From Alcanivoracaceae bacterium (GTDB lineage: Bacteria; Pseudomonadota; Gammaproteobacteria; Pseudomonadales; Alcanivoracaceae): a stretch of 64,000 bases of DNA. Position numbers and translations under genes: made by a program. Positions within the stretch are counted from its first letter, which is position 1; each line of letters opens with the position of its first letter. Positions 26,744 through 36,180 of the stretch are shown here, one piece after another. The notes under the pieces were generated by a model that was not told the origin of the DNA, did not search any database, and saw only the letters and a list, made by a program, of their open reading frames with translations. The DNA lies in assembly GCA_029213045.1 (NCBI GenBank), contig JARGPN010000009.1, positions 372,001 through 436,000 on the forward strand. Direction: 5' to 3'.

Positions 26744-27643
26744 CTAAAGCACTTCTGCACGTAGCGCACTATTTATATCCGGATAGCGAAATTCAAAACC
26801 CTCTCGCACTAGACGAGCGGGCGAAACCTTTTGTCCGCCGAGCATCAGCACTGACATTTCACCTAACGCTAACGACAACGGTAATTTTGGAATACGAAGT
26901 AACGCAGGCACATCACAAACCTGCGCCAACGTATTATGGAATTTTCTATAGTTAACCGGTTGAGGTGCAACGGCGTTGTATACCCCTTCCGCAGCGCTCG
27001 CATCTAAACAACGAACAATCACTTCAATTAAATCTTCCAAATGAATCCAAGATAACCACTGGTTGCCATCACCCAGTATTGATCCGAGTCCTTTCCGATA
27101 CAACGGCAATAGCTTTCCTAAAAACCCACCATGATGGGTAATCACTACGCCTATACGAAGTATGCAAACTCGGATTCCCACGTTAGAAAAACTGCGTGCC
27201 GCGTTTTCCCATGCGTCGCACAACAAATAGGTAAAGTCTCGCTTCACTGCGGGACTCGACTCGGTCAGCTCCGCATGCCCAGCATCACCGTAAAAGCCCA
27301 CCGCCGAACCACTGATCAACACTTTCGGCTTGTGTTGTAAACGCTGCACTAACGCTAGCAATGCTTCGGTCACGCCAATACGGCTATCAAAAATTTTCTT
27401 TTTTCTACGCTCGGTCCAGCGACCGCCAGCAATGTTCTCCCCCGCTAGATTAATCACTGCATCCAGCGACAAGTCATCTGGGATTTGATCAAAGGAATCG
27501 ATGACGACCACCGAACCCGGCAAGCGCTTTGAGGCGTTCCAGGGCTGGCGACTATATACCCAAAGTTGATGACCGCGAGTCGCCAAAGCAGCGCTTAATC
27601 GCGTGCCAATTAAACCCGTTCCACCGGTCACCAAAATTTTCAT
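26744..27643 (-). CDS. TIGR01777-family NAD-dependent epimerase-like protein (YfcH type)
   Basis: The 299-aa protein is an extended SDR with the N-terminal NAD(P)-binding motif KILVTGGTGLIGTRL, then AVINLAGENIAGGRWTERRKKKI, ISGSAVGFYGD and a C-terminal DUF1731-like segment (LGGQKVSPARLVREGFEFRYPDI). These are the signatures of the TIGR01777/YfcH family, whose reaction is not known. The ATG overlaps the stop of the upstream gene by four bases (ATGA), implying coupled translation. Confidence 0.9.
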   Translation of the reverse strand: MKILVTGGTGLIGTRLSAALATRGHQLWVYSRQPWNASKRLPGSVVVIDSFDQIPDDLSLDAVINLAGENIAGGRWTERRKKKIFDSRIGVTEALLALVQRLQHKPKVLISGSAVGFYGDAGHAELTESSPAVKRDFTYLLCDAWENAARSFSNVGIRVCILRIGVVITHHGGFLGKLLPLYRKGLGSILGDGNQWLSWIHLEDLIEVIVRCLDASAAEGVYNAVAPQPVNYRKFHNTLAQVCDVPALLRIPKLPLSLALGEMSVLMLGGQKVSPARLVREGFEFRYPDINSALRAEVL

Positions 27644-29316
27644 CGGGCGCTACTCACCGTTATTGATTCAATGTCGCTTGGTGCATAGAAATACTCAAGC
27701 GTGCCACTGCCAAGACGGACACCCAGTTTAATTTTCTTTTCGTCAACTGCTTGCAACACGCCCGCTCTAGACTTTCCATCCTTAGTCACAATGACAACAT
27801 TTTTCCCGATCAAGTTAGCGTAGGAATTGCCAGACGCAGCAGGCTTGATTGCTTCTGTGTTTGCAACCGCGCTGTCGTTTTCTACTGGAGCGGGTTCTGG
27901 CGTCGATTCAGACGCTGGAGGCGGTGCAGCAGCCGTGTCAGTTTCTACTGGCACCGGAGTAACAGGAGGTTCTTGCGCATCGATAGCACCGTCCGCGGTC
28001 GGCACTGCACTCAAACTAATCGCCCGCCCCGTGGCAAGCTTCATCGACGCAATCTCACTTTCTGTAATAGAGAATCGCACCAAACCGCTGCCCACCTGAC
28101 TTTCAATTTGCAAAAGGTTACGGCGCAATTCTATAACCTTACCGTCACGCACTTCGCCGCTCTTTAACTTAATGACGACGCGTTGCTCGGCAAGCGATCC
28201 CAACTCAGCAAATGGCAGCACTAGCGGCGGCTCTTCTACGACAGCCTTTTCTGTAGCTGACGCCCGAACAAAGTTTGTATTGCTTTCCTTCTGCACAACT
28301 CTGGTTTCAACGCCGCCCGGACGCAATGCCCACCCTATATCGGCACGCTCTAATTGCAGCAGCTTATCTTCAACACGACCGTTGCTAAGAAAGACACGCG
28401 CAACGGTTGAACCCGATTTTCGACTCAACCGCATAACGGTGTTGGAGTATTCAATATTGGCAATCAGCCCAGGAGGATACTGGCTCTGTAAATATTGCGA
28501 CGCCACGTACTCTAAGGTGTCCTCGTCATCATGGGTAAGGTCAATCCGACCATTGCGGTACCTTAGGTTATTGGTATAAGCAACAAAGTCTCCTGCTACA
28601 TAGCTCGCGGGCTCGCCTGGCAGCACCAGCTGCAAATAGCCCTTCAGCTGATTTTTATCGATAGGCGCCAACTGCAATTCCATGCTGTAGCCCGACGTAT
28701 AAATTTTGGTTTGCGGTAAATTATCACCGTCTTGTAAAACGGACACTTGCACCTCCGGCGCTTGCGCATCGCCGGGACGGACAAAAACATCCTCTCGTTT
28801 AGTAATTTGTGCCGCATCAAGATCAACCAGAATGCGAACTTCGATATCGGGGATAAATGATTTTCCCTGCTGCATCGATAAAACGCCCTGAATTAACTGC
28901 ACTCGAGTGTAATTAAACGGCGTGCCGGAAAGATTACCCGCCAACTCGGTGCCATCACGCTCAATCGCATTTGTTAGCAGCACAGCACTAGACGCTGCCA
29001 TTTGTCCTGCAGAGAAATCTTTGCTTCCCTTCAACGACTGACCGTCACTTTTACTGGTGACAAAAACGGAATGGGTAAGCATCTCTGGGCGCTGCGCGAT
29101 AAAAACGCCAACCCCAAAAAATATGAGCAAACCGCCAAGCACACGTAACAGCACCGCTGCGCGCACGTTCTCCCAATGATGGCGCGCATAGGCAAAGCCG
29201 GTAAACGGCAATGCTACGACGAGCCAACTACGTCCCCGGTCGCTGGCGTCTTGCGCCAACACTAACGTTCCGACAAGAAAAAACGTGATACCAATGATCA
29301 GCAGGGTTCCCGCCAT
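27640..29316 (-). CDS. Membrane-anchored protein with duplicated Sm-like segments
   Basis: I do not recognise the 558-aa protein. Two N-terminal helices (about 4-21 and 57-73) flank a short loop, then about 290 residues of extracytoplasmic beta-rich sequence. Near 395 a segment (QRVVIKLKSGEVRDGKV, ending SITESEIASMKL) and near 505 a second (KNVVIVTKDGKSRAGVL, ending APSDIESITV) align well with each other, each about 50 residues with the V-x-K-(S/D)-G turn and a GSG bend of SH3/Sm-like barrels. A Pro/Thr/Glu-rich linker of about 65 residues joins them. It is coupled to the YfcH-like gene by a 4-bp overlap. A cell-envelope role is my guess. Confidence 0.7.
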   Translation of the reverse strand: MAGTLLIIGITFFLVGTLVLAQDASDRGRSWLVVALPFTGFAYARHHWENVRAAVLLRVLGGLLIFFGVGVFIAQRPEMLTHSVFVTSKSDGQSLKGSKDFSAGQMAASSAVLLTNAIERDGTELAGNLSGTPFNYTRVQLIQGVLSMQQGKSFIPDIEVRILVDLDAAQITKREDVFVRPGDAQAPEVQVSVLQDGDNLPQTKIYTSGYSMELQLAPIDKNQLKGYLQLVLPGEPASYVAGDFVAYTNNLRYRNGRIDLTHDDEDTLEYVASQYLQSQYPPGLIANIEYSNTVMRLSRKSGSTVARVFLSNGRVEDKLLQLERADIGWALRPGGVETRVVQKESNTNFVRASATEKAVVEEPPLVLPFAELGSLAEQRVVIKLKSGEVRDGKVIELRRNLLQIESQVGSGLVRFSITESEIASMKLATGRAISLSAVPTADGAIDAQEPPVTPVPVETDTAAAPPPASESTPEPAPVENDSAVANTEAIKPAASGNSYANLIGKNVVIVTKDGKSRAGVLQAVDEKKIKLGVRLGSGTLEYFYAPSDIESITVSSAR

Positions 29317-29419
29317 GTGTTTTGATACTCCCCTGTTATTTTTTGGCCTGTATACTACGCAAGCCTTGCTCGCACTTTACAAAGCCTTTGTCCGTTAATC
29401 CACTCGGAGTCACGTATCC

Positions 29420-30295
29420 TTGCACGCTGGTGAACGACATCACATTACGTTAGGGGTACTTTACTCGCTTGCAACCAGCATGGTGGCTAGCACCGCCGCC
29501 GCTGTAGTGAAAATGCTTTCCGCTGATATATCGCCCTGGTTAATCGTTTGGGCACAGTATGGCATTTGTACTCTTATGATGATGCCATGGTTACTGCGCA
29601 ACGGCTTACCTGGATTGCGCTCAGACCATTATGGGTTACATCTCATTCGCGCCACAGGTGGTTGGCTCGGCTTCACTACCTATTATCTCGCCATTCCGAT
29701 GATTCCCTTAGTGGACGCTAGCCTATTACGCGCTGCAGCGCCGTTATGGATTCCTCTAATTGTCTGGGTAGGCCTAGGCCAACGAGTCCCAGCCGCGCGC
29801 TGGGTGGCTCTGCTAACAGGTTTTATCGGTATCTGCATTATTCTGCGGCCTCAGCCTGGGGCAACACATTTCGGTCACTTACTCGGTGCGGCAGCGGGAC
29901 TATCGCTCGCCATTTCCATGGCCTATACCCGAGCACTGTCACGATCAGAGCCCGCCAGCCGAGTCTTATTTTACTATTTCGGATTCTCGTTTCTCGCCAG
30001 TACGCCCATGGCGATTGTTCATTGGAGCCCCATTCCTACCTCACTTTGGCTGGGATTAGGGTACGTCGGCGGCTCCATATTTCTCACCATGGTGCTCTAC
30101 ACGCGCGCTTACAGTTACGCGCCAACCACCATTGTCGCCCCGCTGGGCTATATCGCCGTCCCTCTCGCGGCAATCATCGACTGGATTTTCTGGGGCCATA
30201 TTCCTGGAATATGGGTGATAATCGGCTCAAGCATCGTTATTAGCAGTGGAGTTCTAGCGGTCACTTTGGGCAACCGACAGCAAAGCGAACATTGA
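29420..30295 (+). CDS. DMT-superfamily (EamA) transporter
   Basis: The 291-aa protein shows ten predicted membrane helices in two EamA repeats of five. Typical segments are ISPWLIVWAQYGICTLMMMPWLL, LIRATGGWLGFTTYYLAIPMIPLVDASLLRAAAPLW and TIVAPLGYIAVPLAAIIDWIFW. EamA proteins export or import small metabolites; the substrate cannot be told. The start appears to be TTG at 29420, with GGAG eleven bases before it; the only other in-frame choice is ATG 29480, inside the first helix. It is divergent from the preceding membrane protein gene. Confidence 0.85.
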   Translation: MHAGERHHITLGVLYSLATSMVASTAAAVVKMLSADISPWLIVWAQYGICTLMMMPWLLRNGLPGLRSDHYGLHLIRATGGWLGFTTYYLAIPMIPLVDASLLRAAAPLWIPLIVWVGLGQRVPAARWVALLTGFIGICIILRPQPGATHFGHLLGAAAGLSLAISMAYTRALSRSEPASRVLFYYFGFSFLASTPMAIVHWSPIPTSLWLGLGYVGGSIFLTMVLYTRAYSYAPTTIVAPLGYIAVPLAAIIDWIFWGHIPGIWVIIGSSIVISSGVLAVTLGNRQQSEH

Positions 30296-30511
30296 TAAAA
30301 AGGCTACGTTCATGAATTTTTTGTTGCCGTTAATCGGCAATAGAAAAAAAAACTTGTTTGTAATTTTATGGCGATATATATAGGCGAATATGAGGACGGG
30401 GGAATGTCGGCAACGACGTTAACGACCTCAAATTTGGAAGTCAGGTTAATTGTTCAAGGGGCCAAGCATGCTCTTGCGCATGCAGGCTCAACGGTAAAGC
30501 TGAGGCGCGCC

Positions 30512-30754
30512 ATGACTAATAGCCGCACTGAAACAGAGTATGAAGAGTCGGATGAACTGCTGATGAATGAAGACGCTGATTTCGTCGAAGAAGAACTGGA
30601 AGATGATCAGGAAGAACGGGCAAGTCGCCCCAGAGGCTTTAACCTCGATATGCGCCACCGCATTGAGGATAAGCTTGAAGAGCGACGCCTACTTCAAGAG
30701 CTCAACGAGTATGAGTTCTTTGAGCTAGATGACGACGAAGAAACGCTACACTAA
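30512..30754 (+). CDS. Small acidic PA3496-like protein
   Basis: I prefer ATG 30512, six bases after GAGG, giving 80 aa; the ORF track runs from 30368 with a less conserved-looking extension. The product is very acidic (NEDADFVEEELEDDQEE) and ends in a helical segment NLDMRHRIEDKLEERRLLQEL. This resembles the PA3496 family of putative envelope-integrity proteins in Pseudomonas and relatives, as I recall it. No signal peptide or membrane helix is seen. A hairpin follows the stop. Confidence 0.65.
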   Translation: MTNSRTETEYEESDELLMNEDADFVEEELEDDQEERASRPRGFNLDMRHRIEDKLEERRLLQELNEYEFFELDDDEETLH

Positions 30755-30787
30755 ATAATATGGCCGGTGTGTGCCGGCCTTATTATT
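30754..30787 (+). terminator. Hairpin terminator after the PA3496-like gene
   Basis: AATAATA and GGCCGG pair with CCGGCC and TATTATT around one mismatch; the 3' side is T-rich (TTATTATTGCTT). It starts next to the stop codon. Confidence 0.65.
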
Positions 30788-30870
30788 GCTTCGCGCTTTT
30801 TCGAAAAGCACGACTGGAAGCGTCTATTCAACGCCGCTGCTGCCATTAACGGCTGCTGTTAGGCGTGGCC

Positions 30871-31083
30871 TTACGTCAATGCCACCAACTGGCTTGTCTC
30901 TAGCCAATACAAGCCATACATAGCATCGGCTCGGTCGAATTGAACTAAATACTGAATGCGGCCCCGCCTGTCAGCGCGGCGCACCACTGTTGCGGGATCG
31001 TTCGCATGTAACGCTGCCATTGTGCACGACACCGTTGATTGCTCTGCCAACACGACTCTTTGCCCTACTGCATAACCGTCCAT
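30871..31083 (-). CDS. Small hypothetical protein, 70 aa
   Basis: The ORF begins at an ATG after GGGGGCACC. The sequence MDGYAVGQRVVLAEQSTVSC...AATVVRR-like beta pattern and YLVQFDRADAMYGLYWLE could form a small SH3/KOW-like barrel. I do not recognise a family. The ribosome binding site and sensible composition favour a real gene, but the size leaves doubt. It stands alone between converging terminators. Confidence 0.5.
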   Translation of the reverse strand: MDGYAVGQRVVLAEQSTVSCTMAALHANDPATVVRRADRRGRIQYLVQFDRADAMYGLYWLETSQLVALT

Positions 31084-31237
31084 GGTGCCCCCAAAAAGCC
31101 AAACTCGACGTGCTCAGCTCATCATTCAGTTCAACGTAAGCATCACTTCCCGTAGCGCCTCATGCAAACTCACTTTACGTCTGATGCCAAACCGCCAGTG
31201 TAAGAAATAAGCTATAAGACAAGTCAGCAAAACCCAT

Positions 31238-31269
31238 AAAAAATGGGGCCAAATGGCCCCATTTTTTTT
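31238..31269 (-). terminator. Intrinsic terminator of the suc operon
   Basis: ATGGGGCC pairs with GGCCCCAT around AAAT/ATTT, with six Ts on the minus strand and eight on the plus strand. It lies 18 bp after the sucD stop. Confidence 0.88.
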
Positions 31270-31286
31270 ACCCGCGATAAGAAAAC

Positions 31287-32162
31287 TTACCAACCGGTGG
31301 CTTCTTTTACTGCGAGGCCAATCTGCGAAGGGTTGCGCGTTGTTTTAACGCCTGCCGCTTCTAACACCGCAAATTTCTCATCCGCTGTACCTTTGCCGCC
31401 CGCGATAATCGCCCCGGCGTGGCCCATACGTTTACCTTCTGGTGCAGCAACACCCGCGATATAAGACACCACAGGTTTAGTCACGTGCTCTTTAATAAAC
31501 GCCGCCGCTTCATCTTCTGCTGTTCCGCCAATCTCACCCACCATCACAATGGCTTCGGTTTGTGGATCATTTTGGAACAGCGTGAGCGCGTCGATAAAGG
31601 TTGTACCCGGAATCGGATCACCACCAATACCAATACAGGTCGACTGGCCAAATCCCAGAGCGGTGGTTTGATTTACCGCTTCATAGGTTAACGTGCCAGA
31701 CCGCGACACAATGCCAACCTTACCCGGCAAGTGAATATGACCCGGCATGATGCCGATTTTGCATTCGCCAGGAGTTATAACGCCCGGACAGTTCGGCCCG
31801 ATTAAACGAACACCACCTTTGCGGGTGATGTATTCTTTCACGTACAGCATATCCAACGCTGGAATACCTTCGGTGATACACACGATCAATTCAACACCCG
31901 CGTCCGCTGCTTCGATAATGGAATCTTTGCAAAACGCGGCAGGCACGTAGATGACAGATGCGGTAGCGCCTGTTTCGCTGACTGCCTCACTAACGGTGTT
32001 AAACACGGGCAAATCTAAATGCTTTTGACCGCCTTTTCCTGGCGTCACACCGCCCACCATTTTTGTGCCGTAAGCAATCGCTTGCTCAGAATGCAAGGTA
32101 CCTTGCGCACCGGTAAAACCCTGGCAAATAACGCGGGTGTCTTTATTAATTAAAACGCTCAT
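31287..32162 (-). CDS. sucD: Succinyl-CoA ligase, alpha subunit
   Basis: The 291-aa subunit binds CoA and carries the phosphorylated histidine for interconversion of succinyl-CoA and succinate with NTP formation. CoA-site segment [15 protein letters not shown] lies at the N-terminus, [20 protein letters not shown] in the middle, and the active-site histidine in [15 protein letters not shown]. It overlaps sucC by four bases. Length and sequence are typical. Last gene of the suc operon. Confidence 0.96.
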   Translation of the reverse strand: MSVLINKDTRVICQGFTGAQGTLHSEQAIAYGTKMVGGVTPGKGGQKHLDLPVFNTVSEAVSETGATASVIYVPAAFCKDSIIEAADAGVELIVCITEGIPALDMLYVKEYITRKGGVRLIGPNCPGVITPGECKIGIMPGHIHLPGKVGIVSRSGTLTYEAVNQTTALGFGQSTCIGIGGDPIPGTTFIDALTLFQNDPQTEAIVMVGEIGGTAEDEAAAFIKEHVTKPVVSYIAGVAAPEGKRMGHAGAIIAGGKGTADEKFAVLEAAGVKTTRNPSQIGLAVKEATGW

Positions 32163-33328
32163 GCTGCACCCCCGGCGGCTTTGACCACTTGTTCGGCAGC
32201 ATCGTTAAACCCTTGCGCCGCGATAATTGCTAATCCGCTTTCTGCTAATTTCTGCGATCCGAGTTCAGCGTTGTTACCTTCTAAACGCACTACCACTGGC
32301 ACCTTCACGCCAACATCTTTTACCGCAGCGATAATGCCGTCAGCAATTAAATCGCAGCGCACAATGCCGCCAAAGATGTTCACCAGAACGGCCTTCACTT
32401 TGTCGTCGGAAAGAATAATTTTAAACGCTTCCGTGACGCGTTCGCGGGTAGCGCCACCGCCTACATCCAAGAAGTTTGCTGGGAAACCGCCCTTAAGTTT
32501 GATGATGTCCATGGTTGCCATGGCCAAACCTGCGCCGTTCACCATGCACCCGATAGTGCCGTCGAGAGCCACGTAATTTAGCTCCCACTCAGCCGCGCGA
32601 CGCTCGCGCTCATCTTCCTGCGTTGGATCATCCATGGCCTTTAATTTTGGCTGGCGATACAGCGCGCTGCCATCGATATTAATCTTTGCATCCAAGCAAT
32701 GCAGGTCACCGGCTTCGGTGATAACCAGAGGGTTAATTTCCAGCAACGCCAGATCATTTTCTTCAAATAGTTTCGCTAAACCGAGAAAAATCTTAGTGAA
32801 CTGTTTTACTTGCGTTGGATTTAGGCCCAACTTAAATGCAATTTCACGGGCTTGATAAGGCTGCGCGCCTACCAGCGGGTCGACCATTGCTTTAATAATT
32901 TTATCAGGGGTCTCTTCGGCAACCTTCTCAATCTCTACGCCGCCTTCAGTAGACGCCATAAACACGATACGACGGGTTCCACGATCCATCACAGCACCGA
33001 GGTAAAGCTCTTGCGCGATGTCCGTACAAGATTCCACCAGAATTTTAGACACTGGTTGACCTTGGGCATCTGTTTGGTAAGTCACCAAGCGTTTGCCAAG
33101 CCAGTTACGGGCAAAATCTGCCGCTTCTTCTGCTGAATTAACAAGCTTCACACCACCCGCTTTACCGCGACCGCCGGCGTGTACTTGCGCTTTAACCACC
33201 CAACGATTGCCATCAATCAGCTTGAGCTTTTCTGCAACTTCTTCCGGCGTATCGCAGGCATATCCTTTTGATACGGGAAGACCATAGCTGGCAAACAATT
33301 GTTTTGCCTGATATTCGTGAAGGTTCAT
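32159..33328 (-). CDS. sucC: Succinyl-CoA ligase, beta subunit
   Basis: The 389-aa ATP-grasp subunit starts [22 protein letters not shown] and contains [15 protein letters not shown] (nucleotide binding), LEINPLVIT and the C-terminal ligase domain with [16 protein letters not shown]. It partners SucD in the TCA cycle. Family length is normal. A 15-bp perfect hairpin lies between lpd and this gene, 46 bp upstream of its ATG. Confidence 0.96.
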   Translation of the reverse strand: MNLHEYQAKQLFASYGLPVSKGYACDTPEEVAEKLKLIDGNRWVVKAQVHAGGRGKAGGVKLVNSAEEAADFARNWLGKRLVTYQTDAQGQPVSKILVESCTDIAQELYLGAVMDRGTRRIVFMASTEGGVEIEKVAEETPDKIIKAMVDPLVGAQPYQAREIAFKLGLNPTQVKQFTKIFLGLAKLFEENDLALLEINPLVITEAGDLHCLDAKINIDGSALYRQPKLKAMDDPTQEDERERRAAEWELNYVALDGTIGCMVNGAGLAMATMDIIKLKGGFPANFLDVGGGATRERVTEAFKIILSDDKVKAVLVNIFGGIVRCDLIADGIIAAVKDVGVKVPVVVRLEGNNAELGSQKLAESGLAIIAAQGFNDAAEQVVKAAGGAA

Positions 33329-33373
33329 TTTTGGTTACCGTTGTCTATGTCTTGTGGAGCTTGACTACGTTGC

Positions 33374-33408
33374 GTATTAACGACCACCTTTTGGGTGGTC
33401 GTTAATAC
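33374..33408. other. 15-bp perfect hairpin between lpd and sucC
   Basis: GTATTAACGACCACC and GGTGGTCGTTAATAC pair perfectly around a 5-nt loop (TTTTG). No T run follows on either strand, so it is probably an mRNA processing or stability element separating sucAB-lpd from sucCD, or a partial attenuator, rather than a full terminator. Confidence 0.6.
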
Positions 33409-33427
33409 CCCTTACTTCATGCTGGCG

Positions 33428-34873
<1,446 letters not shown>

Positions 34874-34909
34874 TTAGCTCCGTATTTCGCGTTTCATCAA
34901 TGTCGATTA

Positions 34910-36136
34910 TTAAATATCGAGTAATAAACGCGCTGGATCTTCAATAAATTGTTTTACTGTGACCAAGAATTGAACAGCTTCTTTTCCATCAATTAATCGA
35001 TGATCGTAAGACACAGCGAGATACATCATTGGCAAAATTTCCACCTTGCCATCCACGGCCATTGGGCGCTCTTGGATTTTATGCATCCCCATAATTGCAG
35101 TTTGCGGGGGATTCAAAATCGGCGTCGACATCAGCGAACCAAACACACCACCATTTGAAATCGTGAAGGTGCCGCCGGTCATCTCTTCGATGGAAAGCTT
35201 GCCTTGCTTGGCCTTGTTTCCAAATTCGATAATCTGCGTTTCAATTTCGGCCAGCCCTTTTTGATCGGCATCCCGTAAAATCGGCACAACCAAACCGCGA
35301 TCAGACGACACCGCAACACCCACGTCGTAATAACCGTGGTAAACCACGTCATCACCATCGATAGAGGCGTTCATCACTGGATACCGTTTCAGTGCTTCGA
35401 CGCAGGCGCGCACAAAGAAACTCATAAAGCCCAAACGCACACCGTGTGTTTTTTCAAAGTCCGCTTGGTAATGCTTACGCATCTCCATAATCGGCTTCAT
35501 ATTCACTTCGTTGAACGTGGTCAGAATAGCGGCGTTCTGCTGCGCATCAATCAAGCGCTCAGCAATACGCTTACGTAAGCGCGTCATAGGTACACGACGC
35601 TCTTCACGCTCGCCGACATCGGCAGGCGCTGTATCAGTCACCGCTGAGGTGCTAGTTTTTTCCGCTGGCGCTGCGGTTGATTTTGTTTCGCGCGCTTTCA
35701 GTGCTTTCTCAACATCATCACGGGTAATACGACCGCCTTTACCGCTGCCATCAACGCGATCAGCATCAATGCCGTGTTCGGCCATTAACTTTCTCGCCGC
35801 AGGACCGGCCGCTGCTGACGATTTTTCATCGCTGTCGTCCGCGTCTTCCTTGGAGTCGGGCTCTTTCGCCTTATCGGCACCGCCAGCACTGCCGCTTGCG
35901 CCCTCAGCAAATACCGCCAGCACTTCTTGGCTGATTACGGTATCGCCTTCTTGCTTAAGAATTTCTTTCAGTACGCCATCTGCAGGTGCCGGCACTTCTA
36001 ACACAACTTTGTCGGTTTCAATATCAACCAAAAGCTCATCGCGCTTTACGGTTTCGCCAACTTTTTTGTGCCAGGTCGCTACCGTGCCATCCGCCACCGA
36101 CTCGGGAAATTGAGGTGCTTTAATTTCGGTAGACAT
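34910..36136 (-). CDS. sucB: 2-Oxoglutarate dehydrogenase E2, dihydrolipoyl succinyltransferase
   Basis: The 408-aa protein has one N-terminal lipoyl domain (lysine in [11 protein letters not shown]), an Asp/Ser/Lys-rich linker, the peripheral-subunit-binding domain ([29 protein letters not shown]) and the C-terminal acyltransferase with active-site [12 protein letters not shown]. It forms the core of the OGDH complex. The gene order sucA-sucB-lpd keeps all three components together. Length is typical. Confidence 0.96.
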   Translation of the reverse strand: MSTEIKAPQFPESVADGTVATWHKKVGETVKRDELLVDIETDKVVLEVPAPADGVLKEILKQEGDTVISQEVLAVFAEGASGSAGGADKAKEPDSKEDADDSDEKSSAAAGPAARKLMAEHGIDADRVDGSGKGGRITRDDVEKALKARETKSTAAPAEKTSTSAVTDTAPADVGEREERRVPMTRLRKRIAERLIDAQQNAAILTTFNEVNMKPIMEMRKHYQADFEKTHGVRLGFMSFFVRACVEALKRYPVMNASIDGDDVVYHGYYDVGVAVSSDRGLVVPILRDADQKGLAEIETQIIEFGNKAKQGKLSIEEMTGGTFTISNGGVFGSLMSTPILNPPQTAIMGMHKIQERPMAVDGKVEILPMMYLAVSYDHRLIDGKEAVQFLVTVKQFIEDPARLLLDI

Positions 36137-36180
36137 GCTTTGTCCTTAATCGCTTATTCGTCGTTAATTGCGTGTAATCG

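Noticed and set aside
35511-36113. 200-aa plus-strand ORF rich in Ser/Ala
   Set aside because: It is the antisense shadow of the sucB lipoyl and linker region.
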